DNA of 64,000 bases from Membranipora membranacea (lineage: Eukaryota > Bryozoa > Gymnolaemata > Cheilostomatida > Membraniporidae). Below the pieces are notes generated by a model. It had not been told where the DNA came from and did not search any database. It saw nothing but the letters and a program-made list of their open reading frames with translations. A program made the position numbers and the translations under genes. Shown in pieces: positions 1 to 13,925 of this stretch; positions within the stretch are counted from its first letter, which is position 1, and each line of letters starts with the position of its first letter. The stretch spans positions 3,038,001 to 3,102,000 of the forward strand of contig OU612072.1 in NCBI GenBank assembly GCA_914767715.1. The letters run 5' to 3'.

Positions 1-1056
<1,056 letters not shown>

Positions 1057-4000
1057 GTAACCAGAGTTCTTATAGCGAGTTTCATGCATATTTATGCTAA
1101 GTTGATGGGGCAGATATCAAGAAGAATCATGTAATTACATTGACTTTGGTTAGATAAGGTTGAGTATATGCGCTCCCCCTGCCAAAAATCAGCTGATTTT
1201 CAATTGCCAGCTTGAAAATTTACAGGATTTTTCAAAGTCTGTTCAACATATAGAGCTAAGTTGTTTTAGAGTTGCCTCCCTCTCCATCAATAAGTTTTGC
1301 TCATTCGGCCAATAGCAACGAAGCAATCAATATCCATCTGCAACTTCCAAAATGTTGGTGGATAAATCAAGCTTATATGCTTCTGCAATGTTCTATACAC
1401 ATAATGCTATGAGAACCTTGGTTTACTCAAATCGAGCACAACATGATCCTGTCCCGGACCAAGAAACTTGTGTAAATGTTTTTACTCCATAATCAAAGCC
1501 TTTATTATGGTCATTTTTTAGAACTCGCCCTCCGATGATGACAGAGTATACGAGGACACATGCACCTGTACAGGACTACGGTATACTTGTCTATAGTGAT
1601 GTATCTGTGTCTACCAGTGAATGACTTACCTCTGTCTCCTCTATGTACACAGAATGTCTCTATGCGGGATAAATATCTGTGAGCTTCTAACATTTAGGCA
1701 ATATCTGGTATGCTTGACAAGGCCTGTTCTGTCACATTATTGATGAACTCATAACAGAAGACACTGCTTTGTGCGTTGGATGTAACAGCTGTATTTGTTG
1801 ATCGGCTCCCATGACAACAGCATCGCAGTGGGGTAACTCGCTGCAGGAGTTACCAAAGTGTACAGTACAATATATGTCTCTTATATTTCGTTTTCTTAAC
1901 TCTATTTATGTCTTCAAGAGGAAGAGTATCAATGATTGACAGTCATAATGAATATTTCTTCATCACTCGTTTTCCGTTGTAGAAAGAAAATGAGCAATTG
2001 AGGAGAAAATGTCTTTGTTGTTGCAAAAATTATCAATATTTGTTTGCATTTTTTCAGTTTGTATCTTTTTTTGTTAATCTTACCATGTAAATATTACAGT
2101 ATTACTATTATTATCAGTAATTGTCTTACCCTGTTCAGACAATGAAATGCTGACATAAATGCTCTCAGCCACGTTTCTGAAAGACTTGGTTGTTCATACT
2201 ATTGTTGCTAAACTCCCAAACACATATATATTTAGGGATAAATCTCCCTGTTATTTATGGCTGCTGCTTCCTATCCTTTATCTCCCCTTGTCAGCAGGCG
2301 TTATTGAGCAGCCTTCGCTTATATCTTTGGCAAAATCCTCTTCTCTTTCTTCATAATTTGTTTGTCGCCTTTTCTGCACATTATACTGTGTTCAAAAAAT
2401 AAAACTAGATAGAAATTCAAAGTCGGTCTAACAACATGCACATCATATTGGCTAGAAGTCCACATGTCCACAGCACCAAATGGGTCACCGGTCTAAGGGG
2501 GAGATAAATTAGTACACATCATAGATGTGATGCAGACATAGATTTAAAAACTGTTTTTATATCTATGGATGCAGACCATAAATTATATACTGGTCAATAT
2601 CATAACTTTGAGATACAAGATCCTGTGATCATCCTTGATCAGTGATGATTTCACGTCATGTGAAACTCGACGTATTAGCTGATGACAGTTAACTTCTTTC
2701 TGCAACGGTCATTTCTTACCCTTCAAGTAATTCAACTGCATACCTACATGAACGGAACCTATTTCGTATTATAACTATATTTTTTTTGTATCTCTTTATT
2801 GTCATAATTCATCACTTTATTTACATCTTGGTTTTGCATTGTCACTTTCACCCTAGATTTTACAAGTTATGAAACCCTGGGTGTTGCAAGTGAAATCCCC
2901 AGTTATACTTACTTCAGACATATTTTCACTCCAGAATTCTGAAAAATTCACTCAATTTATTTCTGTATAATGAACTGCAGGATATTATCTAGGTTTTACC
3001 TGAATTTTTGTAGCTAAAGCATATGCATTCCTACCGCAACAAAAATCTAGTAATGAAGTTCATCAGCAGTTTATCACATAACCTTCCAGATGGATTTTGG
3101 CGCCTGATGATTGATGTCAGAAAAGCAACCCATCCATTTCCTGAATTACCATGTAATACTGCCTAGATTTCAGTCAATGATAAATTATATGCACTAATAG
3201 TTAAAATTAAATTCTCGAAGTCATAACACTTTCCCTGTATATCACTGAAGGATATTTTGAGGTGGAAACTGAAAAAGTGATGTATCGCTATCATTATGTG
3301 TTGGTAAGCATATTATTGGTATGTGATTGAATGAAACAATATCATGTGTTTCTTTTCCATCATATTTTCTAGTGTGGAGCATTTGAATCTGGATGTATTA
3401 GATCTTGGCTACGTGTGGTAAGCATATTATTGGTATGTGATTGAATGAAACAATATCATGTGTTTCTTTTCCATCATATTTTCTAGTGTGGAGCATTTGA
3501 ATCTGGATGTATTAGATCTTGGCTACAGATCAGCTATGTCATATTAAGCAGTTATCTCCTTCCTGCCTGTTAGAGGACAACTCCAACAAACATGGTGTCA
3601 ATAATTTCACCAAACGGGTAACAAGGAAGTTATGTTTCTAACTCCCAGTCCCTTGGGTAACAAACAATCAAACCAATGAACTCTGTTCATTGATCTTACT
3701 TCTCTCTGCATAGATCTTACCAAAGGTTTAATCTGTTTGAAAAATGTAAAATAAGTTTGATGATAAGCCAGGATTCAACTTTCGTTAAAAATCATATGTA
3801 TTTGAAACTGAAGAAAGTAATCTGTTGGTGTAAATCACCTTGAAGATTTAGACAATGCACTAAATTTATCGTTTTGAAGTTTTTTTTGTGTGTGTGTATT
3901 GGGAGTCGTAATAACAAGAAACTCATTAAACCTGACAGATATCTATTTGATCTATAGGGAAAACAGGTGCTCAAACAAGGACCTAAGTGTGGTCCTATTT

Positions 4001-4266
4001 GGACTGGCGAGGCTGAATATCACTCTAATTTCTCTCTAAACTACTGAGCACGTAGTTGCAAGAAGTAGGTCCTATACAAAAGCATGTAGACCCGAAATCT
4101 CATGACGAACGTAATCTAAGGTATGCCATATGCATTCTTTCTCACGGTGATATTCCTTCCACCATTTGAGACACAAGGTCAAAGTTTACATAACTATCAT
4201 ATATATTAGCCTTGTTAATGTTCTAACCCAGTGTGCCTTTTTCTTTCGTCTGACTAGTGACTAAAG
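1057..4266. other. YY1 3' UTR and intergenic stretch
   Basis: The first part, to about 2410, is probably YY1 3' UTR; an AATAAA lies at about 2397-2403. Beyond it I see no convincing gene. The only structure is a 114 bp tandem duplication at 3304-3531, listed separately. A TATATATTA run near 4200 lies about 60 bases upstream of the next start codon and could be a core promoter element. Confidence 0.5.
3304..3531. repeat. 114 bp tandem duplication with splice-site-like borders
   Basis: Two head-to-tail copies, starting at 3304 and 3418, are identical over about 109 bases. Each begins with gtaagc and contains a pyrimidine-rich tract ending in ttttctag. The unit therefore looks like a 70 base intron followed by a 44 base exon. 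No gene could be assembled around it. Confidence 0.9.
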
Positions 4267-6122
4267 ATGAAAACCTCAGTTCTTCTCGGTCTGCTGCTCG
4301 GAGCCTCATGTGTGGTGCTGGTGACACCTCGTCCTACACAATCCACCGTGTCACATGTCAAACACTCGATCATCAAGTGAGTTCGTACTTCTAATGCAAC
4401 ATCTTCTCTGCGACCTAAATACCGTCCCAATAAACGTGAGTGAGTGATGTATATTGAATAATACCTGTTGCTCATCGAAAAACAACGATGTGTTGAATAA
4501 CCCCATATCGTACTCTATACATTGCAACTGGTGTGAATGGCAGGCAAGATCAAGTGTGAATGTATTCCGGCTGTGGTAATGCTAATGCCACATCAATAAC
4601 TTAAAATGAACAGTAGTACAAAGGCAAACTCCACCTTTCAAGAAAAAATGATGCTAAAACATGCTTGCATTTGTAAAAGCATATCAGTGTATACCTTGTC
4701 AGCTGTATTATAAAGAAACGCAACTGTATAACTCTTATACCTGTGTTAAACCCAATCTGTGCCTCCCTTATCATGTCATACAATGGACAGCCTGATGGAG
4801 AAGCGGATTGAGCTGTGCTGTGGTTTCTATCTGCTCCGATTAACATTGATTAATAATGATATTGAAATACATGTGGCCCATAGAATATCAGCAAAATGAA
4901 ACGCTTAGCAAGATATGCAGGAAAAATTTGATTTCGTAGGAGCTGTTAGCGAATCGATTTATTATCGCCATGATGAAGATTACACTGATAACACAACCAT
5001 AATCTTTATCATTTTTATCAGTTACCAGGTGCAGAGGCTGAGGGAACTACTAGAAAAGAATTGTCCTGCTGAGTTTCTGAGTGATGGACTCGATATCTCA
5101 TCACCACCAGGACACTGGAAGAGGGCAGTCGGTGTCAGCTCCTTCGAATACCAGTGAGTTTTCTGAGCTAGGTTTATTTATTTTTTGGGCTGAAATTCTT
5201 AGGGTTAAATCTTAGAGTTTCGGCTCTGTCGAATCCCCAAAGACTGTTGTTGTGGAACGCAAAATTAATATATTGTTCTGTCTGTAATCGATAGTACATG
5301 GTGTCCCTCCTTACCTAGAACCTCTACCCAACCAGTCAATCCAGTGAGCCTCCAAACCTAATCAATTACAAATGTTAAGTACTTCATAAGAAAAAGATGC
5401 AAACAAGGGGTTGTTATTGTCCATAGATAACGTTATAAAAAATGCAGGTTCATATTTCATTTGAATGGGAACCAAAACATCTAGTGAAATTACAGATCAA
5501 AAGTCTCAAGTTATCCATGACCTGGGTGAACAGACAGTGCTTATAGTAACGTAATGTATGGTGAGATACATCATCAAATCTATCTCATGTCAAAATTTTA
5601 GTGATCAGCTAGGGAAAGCTATCGTAAACCAATGAGCTTCTCAATATTAAAAAGGACATTTCACAGTATCTTTGGTTGCCTTTATTGAAACCTTTATTGT
5701 CTTCCCTTGCACAAAATGGCCTCCTTATTATAATCAATATAACTGTCTGATGAAACACCTTGATTGGAAGCATTGTAATAACTACCTGCCTATTGGATAA
5801 TTCTAGGATTCATTATGTTTCTATTTTCAATTACAGGCTTTTGGTAGAGACGTACGATAAACTGAAATCAGCCTACAAAAGATGTTTGGATCAGACGACC
5901 ACCACATCCACAACGACCCAACGACCTCGACCCACGACCACACCAGTCAGTGACTGGGTGGTACAGATTCACTACATCACCAGGAGACCAACCTACCAAA
6001 CAACAACCCTCGACTGGTATTCTTCAATACTCGCTAGAGTCAGAGAGATTGCTACCAACGATTTGTCACCAGCAAATTCTGCATTGATTCTCAATTCTCT
6101 GAATGGCATAACCATTGGTTAG
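4267..6122 (+). CDS. Small secreted protein, cluster paralogue A (unknown family)
   Basis: Three exons, 4267-4376, 5022-5153 and 5837-6122, give 175 residues; both junctions are phase 2 with GT-AG borders. Exon 1 encodes a signal peptide (MKTSVLLGLLLGASCVVLV). Exon 2 carries the core motif YQVQRLRELLEKNCP. Exon 3 opens with LLVETYDKLKSAYKRC, then a Thr/Pro-rich tail (TTTSTTTQRPRPTTTP) and an ordinary C-terminus. The two cysteines, NCP and RCL, are conserved in paralogues at 13926-15778 and 18598-20417, which share the exon plan and phases. I do not recognise the family. Export is inferred from the leader, and the Thr-rich stretch suggests O-glycosylation. AATAAA follows at about 6178. It differs from its paralogues in having about six extra residues in exon 2. 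Confidence 0.85.
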
Positions 6123-6806
6123 TTTGTTTATTCTCACTACTATAGACCTGGAGAATTATGATCTTATTCGGTAAATCTAATAAAAAATGAGTGTCGCATA
6201 AAAAATCAACAATTGTTATCAATAGCCGCTGAGAATGTTGTAACAATAAGTACCACACCTCAGTATATGTAAGATCTATGTACAAAGAGTTTTAAGGTTA
6301 TCTGATTTTATCAAACTCAAAACCTAAGTGTAACATTTTCCTGGGCACCCAAATATTATCCAAAAACACCACACAAAATATTTTTGCCATGCGAAAGGCA
6401 ACCCTTTTTGATTGATTAAAATTTTTTAAATAATGGTTGATTAAAAATATGGTTGATTAAAATCAGGGGTCATATTATACGCCACATCCTGAAGCATGGG
6501 TGGCAAAATATTGGTTGTCTTGAGGCGAAACCCCAACTTTTGCGCCAGGTTGCTCTCTGTTTCCATGGTTGATGGACTGCAGTGGGATTTGGTCACACGT
6601 CCTTCAACATTTCCATGCTTAAAGACTGCATCTCTAACTAACTGAGCCACCTCCTATCCCTGCTCACTGAGTGTTATAAATTTTTATGAGCGCTCATTAA
6701 AAAGCAGAAGGAATCATTTTCAAAGACCATGAATGTCACCAGACATATATTTGGAAATCTAAATCACTGAGATGGTTTGGCTGATAATGAAATGCCAAAT
6801 ACAAAA
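6123..6806. other. Convergent intergenic gap holding a SINE
   Basis: The gap between the secreted-protein gene and the Ig gene, whose 3' ends face each other. It holds the 3' UTR of the former and a SINE-like repeat (6451-6654). Nothing else is visible. Confidence 0.6.
6451..6654 (-). mobile_element. tRNA-derived SINE, family 1, copy 1
   Basis: Read on the minus strand it begins GGAGGTGGCTCAGTTAG, which resembles a tRNA A-box head. An AAATCCC segment sits where a B box would, followed by a unique body. A second copy at 32302-33252 matches it across head and body (GAGCCACCTCC, CATTTCCATGCT, CGCCA and GATTAAAATCAG blocks). Neither copy folds as a functional tRNA. Confidence 0.7.
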
Positions 6807-9800
6807 CTATGTTAAGAAATACCCAATTGAGGCTATGAACATCATAAATGTTGATAATTGAGAAGCTTTTAGTATCTTGTTTATTGGGTCCGCACTGTTC
6901 TTGGCCACTCTTGTGCTATAGTTTCGCATGTTAGATAACTTGCAGTACTCCTTGATATCATATGTGTAGGGGGGAGAAAACTCTCCGGCAGTCCATGTTA
7001 TCTCCCAGTTCATATCTCCCCACGATGCTGAAAATATAGCGTCTCACATCATTTATAATATATAAAAATTATATGATAATAATAGAATAATAATATAATG
7101 GCTAGAGGTGAAACTTGTATATATATTTCACTGTTCGGATGTGGCGCTATTAAGGAGTCAGTATACTAAACTTGGTGCAGAAGATCTGCTGGGTCTCAGT
7201 GGCATTCATTATCAACAACCTGCACTACTCACTTAAAGGCAACCTGGACAACCCACTTTACAACAACCTAGACCATCCACTTTACAACAACCCGGACCAC
7301 CCACTTCACGGCGGCCTGGACCAAGGAGTTAAAGACAACTCCTTGCCTGGACCAACCACTTTACCAAGGTTTAAGAAATAGTTGCTGACTTTAAGCTGAG
7401 TAACACCTCAGTTTAGGGTAGGTTCCAAGACATATCAGTAATAATGATAGAGCACAGACTAAATATAACAGATACAGGAAACTGCTATGTGTGGTTCTAT
7501 TTTATCTGACTTTGAGCAGCATTTGAGATGCCTTTAGAACCTGATGGATGGAATGTTTCACAAGAATTCGTACCAGATAATCATCTGATTCAGATTTGAT
7601 ATATTTCCCTACACATAAGGTGCAATCTGCTATTAATCAGTGAGAACTTGTTTGAAACTCTGGTTGCCCTTTAAAAACAATAGTCATATTTATATAAGCT
7701 CACATTCAAGGTTATTAATAACGTCAACAAATATTTCATCTTCTTCTCTGCACTGTTGATTACCCTCCAGACCAGCAGGGAAACACTTGTATATTTGTTT
7801 ATCTGCCTGCGTTAACCGAGGAAACCTAAAGAATACATAGACATGGATAAATAGATGCTTTGTGGTTCTTGTGATTGCCTGTATAGTTGCTATTATCATA
7901 ATAATGTTAATGAGTGATTTAATTTTGTTTTATAATACATATATTGTAAATTTAATTCATTCTAGATAAAGTTAGAATATATGAAATAGAATAATTCTAG
8001 TACTGCGATGTGACACGGATTGTATCTGATGTATTATATAATTCACACTATGCTTTCCCTGGGATAGTAGTGTTGGATAACACAGCTTTTCTAAGCTACA
8101 GTTTATGCATAATAATTGTTATACATTTTCAGTATGTCGGTTTGTGATGTTCAGAGATCTAATTTAGGAGCATTCAGAGAGACATTTAGCATGTATCATG
8201 ATTCAGCATAAAAGGAAATAGCCACTGCATTGTTGTCTGTAGACTGGCTTGAATGATTCTGTCATGCTGCTTTTTTTTCTTTTTAATAATTTATTTAAAA
8301 GAAAATGTAGCATGACAAAGTATCAACAAAGTAGAATGTCGACCTGTGATGGATTATTATGAGCTATCAATATAAGATATACAAGGTAAACTTACACGAG
8401 ACAGCGACCATATACATAGGGCTGTTTGGATGTATTTGTAGTGCTTATATCTTTATTTAATCTTTTCCACTTCGGAGGAGTCGTGGATGTGATGTCACAT
8501 CGTAATAGTAAAGGTGACCCTTCCATGAATTCATTAAGTTTATATTGGTGAGGTCGATAGCCTTGCGCAATGATGCCAAGTTTCAAACAACTCTGTAACA
8601 TAAATATAAGGGGGAGCATCAATGTGTTGAAATCCGGTAATAAAGCAAGTTGGGGGCAGCAACGATATCAGATTATAAATCATGTCTTTTATCTGCATGT
8701 GTCAGTCTATATATATATGAGTAAGAATAAGAATTCAAATATGTATATGTATCTGTCTATGAACCTGCATATGTATATATAAATGTATATGTATACATAT
8801 ATGTATATGTATTTGTAGTTGTAGTTGTATTCCTAATTGTAGTTGTATATGTATATGTGTACGTGTACGTGTACGTGTACGTGTACGTGTACGTGTACGT
8901 GTACGTGTACGTGTACGTGTTTATGTGTTTATGTGTTTTATCTTTTTGTGTATATATGCAGATACCTGAGGAGGCCGTATGAGCTGCGTAGTGAACACGA
9001 CCCGTATTACCCCGACGGCTGTGCTGTTGGCCTGTACGGTACAAGCGTATCTCCCTTCATACTCAGAGCCCAATCCTGATATTCTCATATAACTGCCAGA
9101 GACTTGTACGTCATAGGGCAGATTATTCTCTGGTAGATCTACCTTTCTATATGAGTAGTAGGCAATGTGATCATATTCAGAGAGTACTCTGAAATCCTGC
9201 AATATGAATAACGAATGAACCTTTGTTGTCAGAGCGTTTCATCTGAAATATAAAAAGTTTTTATAGTAAATAAAAAAATGTAATAAAATTAGATTAATGT
9301 ATAGCCTAGATGGATGGGACTGGTGACTTTACTGTTGTGCAGAAATGAAAGATTGGATAACTCCATAGACTCAATAAAAAATTAATAAAACTTATTATTC
9401 AGTCTATGGATACGCCTATAGAGGATTGCCATGCGGCGGGCGTGCGGCCAAATTCCTCACGCTGCGATTGTGATCCTTCCTAATAATTAAAATGCATCTT
9501 ACAACCGCTAGGCCTCATATTCCTAGGATTCAGCAAGTTCCCAAAGACTGACACCTTGTCGATTAAATCAGTATTGCATATTTGGTCTTAATCATAAACC
9601 AGTATAAGAACACACTTCATACTTCATATATTGTCTTCAATGAATCCAAATTACTAGAATTCTCAGAAAGACAAAGTCTTAATGTTGTGACCTGATGACC
9701 TGACCTGATTTTGTCCTCCAGAACATTGTACCATGAAGCACTTGAGAACAGACAATAAACTGAGTATTACTTGTCAAAAATGCAATGCTAAATTTAGTGA

Positions 9801-10882
9801 TAAAAATAATTATTGTGAAGTTTTTATTATGGGGAAATTAGAAAACTTTTCAATGTATGGAACAGGCAAACTGTTTTCTTCCAAGAGTTGTGAGTTATTG
9901 GAAACAAGTAGCAGAGTTTGATTGTTATAGACTAGTTTGATGTACATGATTTCGTACATGTCAGGGGTGGGTGGTACCCCCACCTCACACCCTTACCTCA
10001 CACCCCACACCCGCCCCGACAGCCTGCCCAGGCTACATGATTTCCTCGAGCTAACTTACCACTGTGCTTTTATCGGTGATTGTCTCTCCTGAAATTATTG
10101 TATTGAAGATAATATCTGGAGAGAACACCACGATGCTCTGCTTGAGGGATGACCTGGTCTTGTCTTCACATGTGTAACGACCATAGTCCTCTCTCTGAGT
10201 TTTCTCAATACTTTAAGAATAGAGAAACCACCACATTAACTTCAAGCGACTAAAAGCAAAGGGTAATTGCCAAAAATCTTTTTTATGATGTTGTATTTCT
10301 CTACTCGAGATATAATCAGTTGGGATCAGTCATAATATCAAGTGAGCAGTGTTGACGCTTACCTGTAACTGGCCCATCCTGGACCTTTTTCGGTTTTTCG
10401 ATTTGCTGAAGATTCTCCTTTTGATTCTACACTCCAGGAGAGAGGAGACTCTGTTTTAGTTGTGTGACATTTTATCTTCAGATTAGACCCAATTGGAATC
10501 ATGATTTCTGCACCAAATGGATCATATGGCCAGGTTGGTCTCGGAGGTAATGGGGGTGGTATCATCTCTTGACTTTCTACAGTATCTTAGAAGCGACAAT
10601 TAATATTTCAACTTTTCCGTGTAATAAATATGCCAAACAGTATCGTTCATGTGAGTGCATACTGATATTATCTGTTGATTAGCGTTAATCATGAAGCTAT
10701 ATTTTAGTATAAGTTCCAGGTCAAATTTGTCCATCTCTCTCCAATTACTAATTGGCCCTCCCTGTCCGGACACACAGTGACAGTAGCTTACATTCTATAC
10801 TTGCTCAATACATTCATACTTAATCAGTTACTGTATACATACCAAAAAGAATAGAGACTACTGCAAAGATAAGATACTTCAT
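6807..10882 (-). CDS. Three-Ig-domain surface protein, probably GPI-anchored
   Basis: Seven exons in transcript order: 10843-10882, 10363-10576, 10060-10210, 8966-9196, 8396-8592, 7704-7825 and 6807-7027. All junctions are GT-AG and in phase, giving 391 residues. MKYLIFAVVSILF is a signal peptide, and a Pro-rich hinge (PPPLPPRP) follows. Ig domain 1 has Cys50, Trp61 and Cys99 in EDYGRYTC. Domain 2 keeps Cys187 (EYEGRYAC) but lacks the first cysteine and the tryptophan. Domain 3 has Cys243, Trp253 and Cys292 (ADKQIYKC). The last 16 residues are hydrophobic (LSTFMMFIASIGYFLT) with no cytoplasmic tail, as in a GPI-attachment signal. A cell-surface recognition or adhesion role is inferred from the architecture only. 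Domains 1 and 3 are each split by a phase 2 intron; repeats fill introns 4 and 6. Confidence 0.85.
7237..7670. mobile_element. TTAA-flanked MITE, family 2, copy 1
   Basis: TTAA at 7233-7236 and 7671-7674 flanks a 434 bp element. Its imperfect inverted ends start AGGCAACCTGG (left) and, reverse-complemented, AGGGCAACCAGAG (right). It shares an extended internal sequence with the copy at 17183-17558. It lies in the last intron of the Ig gene. A 24 bp minisatellite (about three units, CAACCTGGACAACCCACTTT-like) occupies its left side and creates a spurious open frame. The TTAA target suggests a piggyBac-type origin, but no transposase is present. Confidence 0.75.
8755..8960. repeat. TG/TA-rich microsatellite with (TGTACG)n core
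   Basis: A core of about eleven 6 bp units lies at 8857-8920, inside a longer run of ATGTAT-type repeats. It falls in the intron between Ig-gene exons 8966-9196 and 8396-8592, close to the donor at 8965. The open frames on both strands here come from the repeat. Confidence 0.95.
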
Positions 10883-13800
10883 CTCAGTGTTCTTTCGTGC
10901 CAAGTCTAAAATCTGAACGTTGGTTTAACACATAAAATACATGATGTTAACAAGGCGACACAACCTACAATGAGATGGCAAGACTAGATACACTAAGTAA
11001 CAAAATAATCACATCTATGGCTTACCCTCCAAGCCCAAAAATTACCAAAACCACTTAAGCTACAATCAAGATTATACATATTAGAAAACAGCACTCATAT
11101 TATTAATTTCTTTTAGAAAGTTTTGTTGCGCCTGTGTTCTTAATCAATTTTCTTTTTTGCTGTTCATTGTGAATAAGCATTTTTGGCAATCTATTTTGAA
11201 ACGAGAGAAATGATGACGGATAGCCAATAATCTTTAGTAAGAAGATAGGTCTTCCAGATCAATCTTCAAAAATTATCATGTCAATTATCATTGTTGTGTA
11301 ATCAGATGTTTTTCATCTGAAATTACTTGCGTGATTCTTAATTTTTTTTGCCATGAGGGGAATTAGACTGTGAGTTGAGAGGACCCTTGATTGCCATTCT
11401 TGGTATCAAAGGACATTTATCAATTTCGGAAAAATGATAAGATATTGAATTTTCTTTTATAGAAAACTGAAAAGCTGAGACAAAAGTTAAGTAAAAATGG
11501 TTTATAAGATCAATTCACACCTCATCACCCTTCAAATGGAATACCACTGGTTAAAAATACAAGAACTAGCCGAGGACAAGTCACTGACGACACCTAGCAC
11601 AGGCTTGGGAATTGAGCCAAGATTAACCACATTCATAACAAAGGTAATATTACCTTTAACAAATTTACTTGATTAGTGTTACCATTTATTCTTGTTCGTG
11701 CACGGTCTCATTATCAAAATAAGTTGATCAGCCAACCAAATTTATATATATATATCCGATGGGTGTCAATACCTATATTGTGTGGAATAATACAGTATAT
11801 CCGCTAGAAGGCTTTTTGTGAGTGTTCCAACAGTTTGTAACACAGATAAATATTGGGCCAAAGAGAAGAAGAAATGACCTCATATTGATTCACTATCAGT
11901 GTTATCAGGTAAGGGCGATCCTCTGAGGACATGCGATTACACATATTCTGGTATAACCGTCACGTTATTTTAAAGAACAAACAATTCCTAGAGGCTGCCG
12001 TGATGTGCCACCCTCACATTAAAACTAAGTAAGAAACACAACCACCTTGTTTTCATCCAACTGGATGCCTCCTGGATTGAATAATTTGAAGAAAAACAGC
12101 CAATCACAAAACAAAAGAAAAACTTATTTTGCAATGAAATTACTTGGATAAATATGTGAGTTGTGACTCTCAGTTGCTGTCTTTTGTTCCTAGTCAGAAT
12201 ATTTAATTGTGACGATTACCATGATGATGAGGCTTTCTCTGATCTCCTGTGTGATATCTGTGACTGTAACTGTGGCTGCTCCACTTGCTGTGCAGAGTCG
12301 TCTGATTGCTTGAACCGGCTTCAAATGCTCAGTTTACTTTGGTTAAGTAAGTACAGAATAATAGAAGTTTTGCAGTCGATAGTCAACTCATAGGTATAAT
12401 TTTGTTTTTTGAAACTCAAACTTTTAATTCAATAAAATTTAAAAAAAAAAAAAAAACTCTTTATACCTGCAGATTGACTATAGTGCACCTGACCTGATGG
12501 TGAGATAATCGGGAGAGTTTATCATTATTTTGTATTATGAGTTTCTGTTGTTGGGGATTTGTTTCCACAGTTGAAAATGTTGACAATAATAAGTCTATTG
12601 CTGATGTTAACTGCTGTCATAGAAACAGTCAACCAGCATACCCCAAGCAAAGTCACATTTGCAGATGCCAAATGATCTCTCAACTTAGAGTTCCATGGGG
12701 CCTCATGCTAGCGATTATCTTCTTCTATTTTTCAGATTTCAGTTAAATAGAGTTTGATGCAATAATTTAGTTGTGTTTCTTGTTGTTTCTTGGTGATTGA
12801 GGGTGGTACACCTCAGCAGCCTCCAAGCTACATTTTTATGACCTGATGTGTCATCACATGTCCTCAGAGGATCGGCCTTAGCTGATAATGCTGATATGCA
12901 TTTATAACTGGGAGGAATTCATTTTCCTTTGCTAAGGATGAATAGATATTTTTTAACCTCTGAGAGGTGTTTTCAACATCTCCTGCTTTAGCGAGCGGCC
13001 GTGGTGCAATGGATAGGGCGTGAGTCTTTCAACCGAGAGGTCACATGTCTGATTCCCGGCGTAGCCTGTGGTGTCAGGAAGCGCATCCGACCTCAAATAC
13101 TCCTGTGCCACATAAGTATATACAGGCCTTAAACCAATACTGATGATACCGGAAACCGAAACTTAATAACATCTAGGTTTCTCACTCGGTATCACGGGGT
13201 GTCGAGACTATACATGAACGTGAGTTTTTTCTCTCCAGCTTTGCAAAAATTGGAAATGAGTTGCAGCCAGAAACTGAATTTAACTAAAACCTAGCCCTTC
13301 CCTCAAATAGGGAAATATGAGTCTACACTCAGTTCAGACATGAACCAGGCGGTTTGCCAACATGCTTGCTGAATAAACTGTCAATTACTGACTCAACTCC
13401 TAGTGGTGTTATGTGCCCCAATACATGGAGAGAAAACAACTTGTGCAAAAACTGCTGTATGTTATTTGAGGAGTTGATTAAAGCGTGAAAGTGTTGAAAG
13501 TCATGTCTAAACTTCAATGCAGTTTGTTACTGTTCTGGTTTCTATTGACTCCAATGCAGAGAGCCTATGCTTTGAGATGTTGAATATAATAAAACTCCCC
13601 AATTTAGAGCAATATTTTTGACATGTTGTTCCATGCCTATCACCACCATAATCTAAATTGACGTCAAGGTCATAGGGTCAAGGGCCATATACGTATTATG
13701 GTCTGATCAGAGACAAGGAAGACTCTTAATCCAGTCTCCCTCTTCTGCTATAAACAATTAATGTTAAGGACATAATCTTTATAATAAGTCATCAGTCAAA

Positions 13801-13925
13801 GTTATGAAGAATAATTGCGATGTGGAAACCTTTGTATGTGTTTTATTTTGCCAATACTCAAGTTTTCACAACACATGAATTGAATTATCAGGCAGAATGT
13901 TGCAGACTACTCTACCGCTCCTTGC
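10883..13925. other. Intergenic, mostly unassigned
   Basis: A stretch between the Ig gene start and the 3' end of secreted paralogue B. It contains two short signal-peptide-like frames at 12221-12313 and 12577-12675, a SINE at 12995-13222, and an AATAAA on the minus strand near 13845 that probably ends paralogue B. Otherwise I see nothing supportable. Confidence 0.5.
12995..13222 (+). mobile_element. tRNA-derived SINE (single copy in window)
   Basis: The head GTGGTGCAATGGATAGGGCG closely resembles the A-box half of an Arg-type tRNA. A degenerate B box (ATGTCTGATTCCC) sits at tRNA spacing. The acceptor stem does not close, so this is not a functional tRNA. An unrelated body follows to about 13222; the 3' border is uncertain. 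Confidence 0.65.

Noticed and set aside
7172-7381. Open frame with NPLYNN repeats
   Set aside because: It lies across a MITE end and its internal 24 bp minisatellite, within an intron on the opposite strand.
8757-9079. Open frames on both strands with Tyr-Thr or Cys-Thr repeats
   Set aside because: They are products of the TGTACG microsatellite; only 8966-9196 on the minus strand is a real exon.
9733-9921. Zinc-finger-like frame with CQKC
   Set aside because: No histidines at finger spacing, and it lies in an intron of the Ig gene on the opposite strand.
12995-13070. tRNA gene
   Set aside because: The A-box half resembles a tRNA, but the acceptor stem does not pair and the B box is degenerate, so it is a SINE head.
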